DNA of 5,001 nucleotides from Chloroflexota bacterium (GTDB lineage: Bacteria > Chloroflexota > Limnocylindria > Limnocylindrales > CSP1-4), in contig JAJYDP010000431.1 in the NCBI GenBank assembly GCA_021777365.1, positions 1-5,001 on the forward strand, given 5' to 3'. Made by a program: the position numbers and the translations under genes. The notes below the pieces were generated by a model that saw only the letters and a program-made list of their open reading frames with translations, was not told where the DNA came from and made no database searches. Numbering within the stretch: the first letter of the stretch is position 1; each line of letters starts with the position of its first letter. Shown one piece after another: positions 4,748 through 5,001 of the stretch.

Positions 4748-5001
4748 TCTTGGCATCTTGCAGTTGACATTCACGCGTAGGCGCTGCGCCCGAAACGGGT
4801 GGTACCCCTGGGTCCTGGTGAACCGCCCTTGCGGATGGGGGAGACCACCCTGACCGCTGGAATAGGGCAGTTCCAGTGTCCATCCGCACCAACCGAGTCG
4901 ACCGGCGGCGCGCCCGGTGCTGCGCTGTTGCGCCGAGCGCTGGCCGCTGGGCCGGCGTCGGACGCGGAGGGTGAGCCACGAGTTGGGACTTGACCGATGT
5001 C
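4748..5001. other. Right-end region without a convincing gene
   Basis: These 254 bases hold short open frames with poor codon bias and no persuasive start. No U-tract terminator follows the epimerase-like gene; the only compact hairpin nearby is GGCGCTGCGCC (4780-4790) without a T run. The base composition is less codon-patterned than in the genes to the left, and inverted repeats are dense from about 4797 onward. A GTG at 4971 (MSHELGLDRC... to the edge) directly abuts GGAGG (4966-4970), too close for a normal ribosome-binding site, so it is not called. Confidence 0.5.
4797..4888 (+). ncRNA. Candidate structured RNA with nested stems
   Basis: A perfect 9-bp outer stem pairs TGCGGATGG (4830-4838) with CCATCCGCA (4880-4888). 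Inside it an 8-bp stem with one G-U pair joins CGCTGGAA (4855-4862) to TTCCAGTG (4871-4878) around the loop TAGGGCAG. In addition GGGTGGT (4797-4803) is complementary to ACCACCC (4844-4850) inside the outer stem, which would make a pseudoknot-like or alternative pairing. Strand is given as + by convention only. It could be part of the 5' region of a group II intron or retron-type RNA continuing past the window, or a cis-regulatory RNA. No defining end motif was found, so the class is open. Confidence 0.4.

Noticed and set aside
4764..4769. TTGACA resembling a consensus -35 box
   Set aside because: No -10-like sequence lies 15-19 bases downstream; that stretch is GC-rich (GCTGCGCCCG).
3362..4774. 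Long minus-strand open frame (470 codons) opposite the barrel protein and epimerase genes
   Set aside because: It is a low-complexity shadow translation with no recognisable domain. The + strand frames carry clear motifs and ribosome-binding sites.
4901..4965. Additional GC-rich stems, such as GCCCGG with CTGGGC and GCGC-TGTT-GCGC
   Set aside because: Short GC-only stems arise easily by chance in sequence of this composition, so they are not called as features.
4799..4993. Open frame giving a 64-residue peptide at the right end
   Set aside because: It has no ribosome-binding site, weak third-position bias compared with neighbouring genes and no recognisable domain. The same bases are better explained by paired RNA stems.

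Overview
This window is very GC-rich bacterial DNA. Third codon positions are dominated by G and C, GTG and TTG starts are used alongside ATG, and genes are tightly packed with 4-nt overlaps. That fits a high-GC soil or sediment bacterium (Actinomycetota, Chloroflexota or a similar lineage). Nothing in the sequence fixes the taxon.

Left part (22-1159): a complete IS630-family insertion sequence. It has imperfect 31-bp terminal inverted repeats, flanking TA dinucleotides, and one intact DDE transposase on the + strand. It landed in a CTAG that is exactly the stop codon of the neighbouring minus-strand gene, so that gene still ends at the same codon.

Middle part (1157-3299, minus strand): three overlapping genes read right to left. 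They encode a FadR/FCD-type GntR regulator, a CoxG-like SRPBCC protein, and a CoxM-like FAD-binding medium subunit of a molybdenum hydroxylase (CO dehydrogenase/xanthine dehydrogenase superfamily). The overlaps are ATGA and GTGA, so translation is probably coupled. The partner iron-sulfur (CoxS) and molybdopterin (CoxL) subunits are not in the window. If they are adjacent, they lie beyond the left edge, on the far side of the insertion sequence.

Regulatory centre (about 3300-3427): a compact divergent promoter region. It contains a good sigma-70-like promoter facing left, an extended -10 element facing right, a 25-bp inverted repeat, and three TGGT repeats spaced exactly 8 bp apart. It is the obvious place for the GntR protein to act on both transcripts.

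Right part (3428-4747, + strand): a small dimeric alpha/beta-barrel protein (antibiotic-biosynthesis-monooxygenase-like fold) and an extended SDR NAD(P)-dependent epimerase/dehydratase, 42 nt apart and probably co-transcribed. With the Mo-hydroxylase genes they look like a catabolic gene cluster controlled by a metabolite-sensing GntR regulator. The substrate cannot be read from the sequence.

Right end (4748-5001): no convincing gene, but nested inverted repeats suggest a structured RNA that runs towards or past the window edge.
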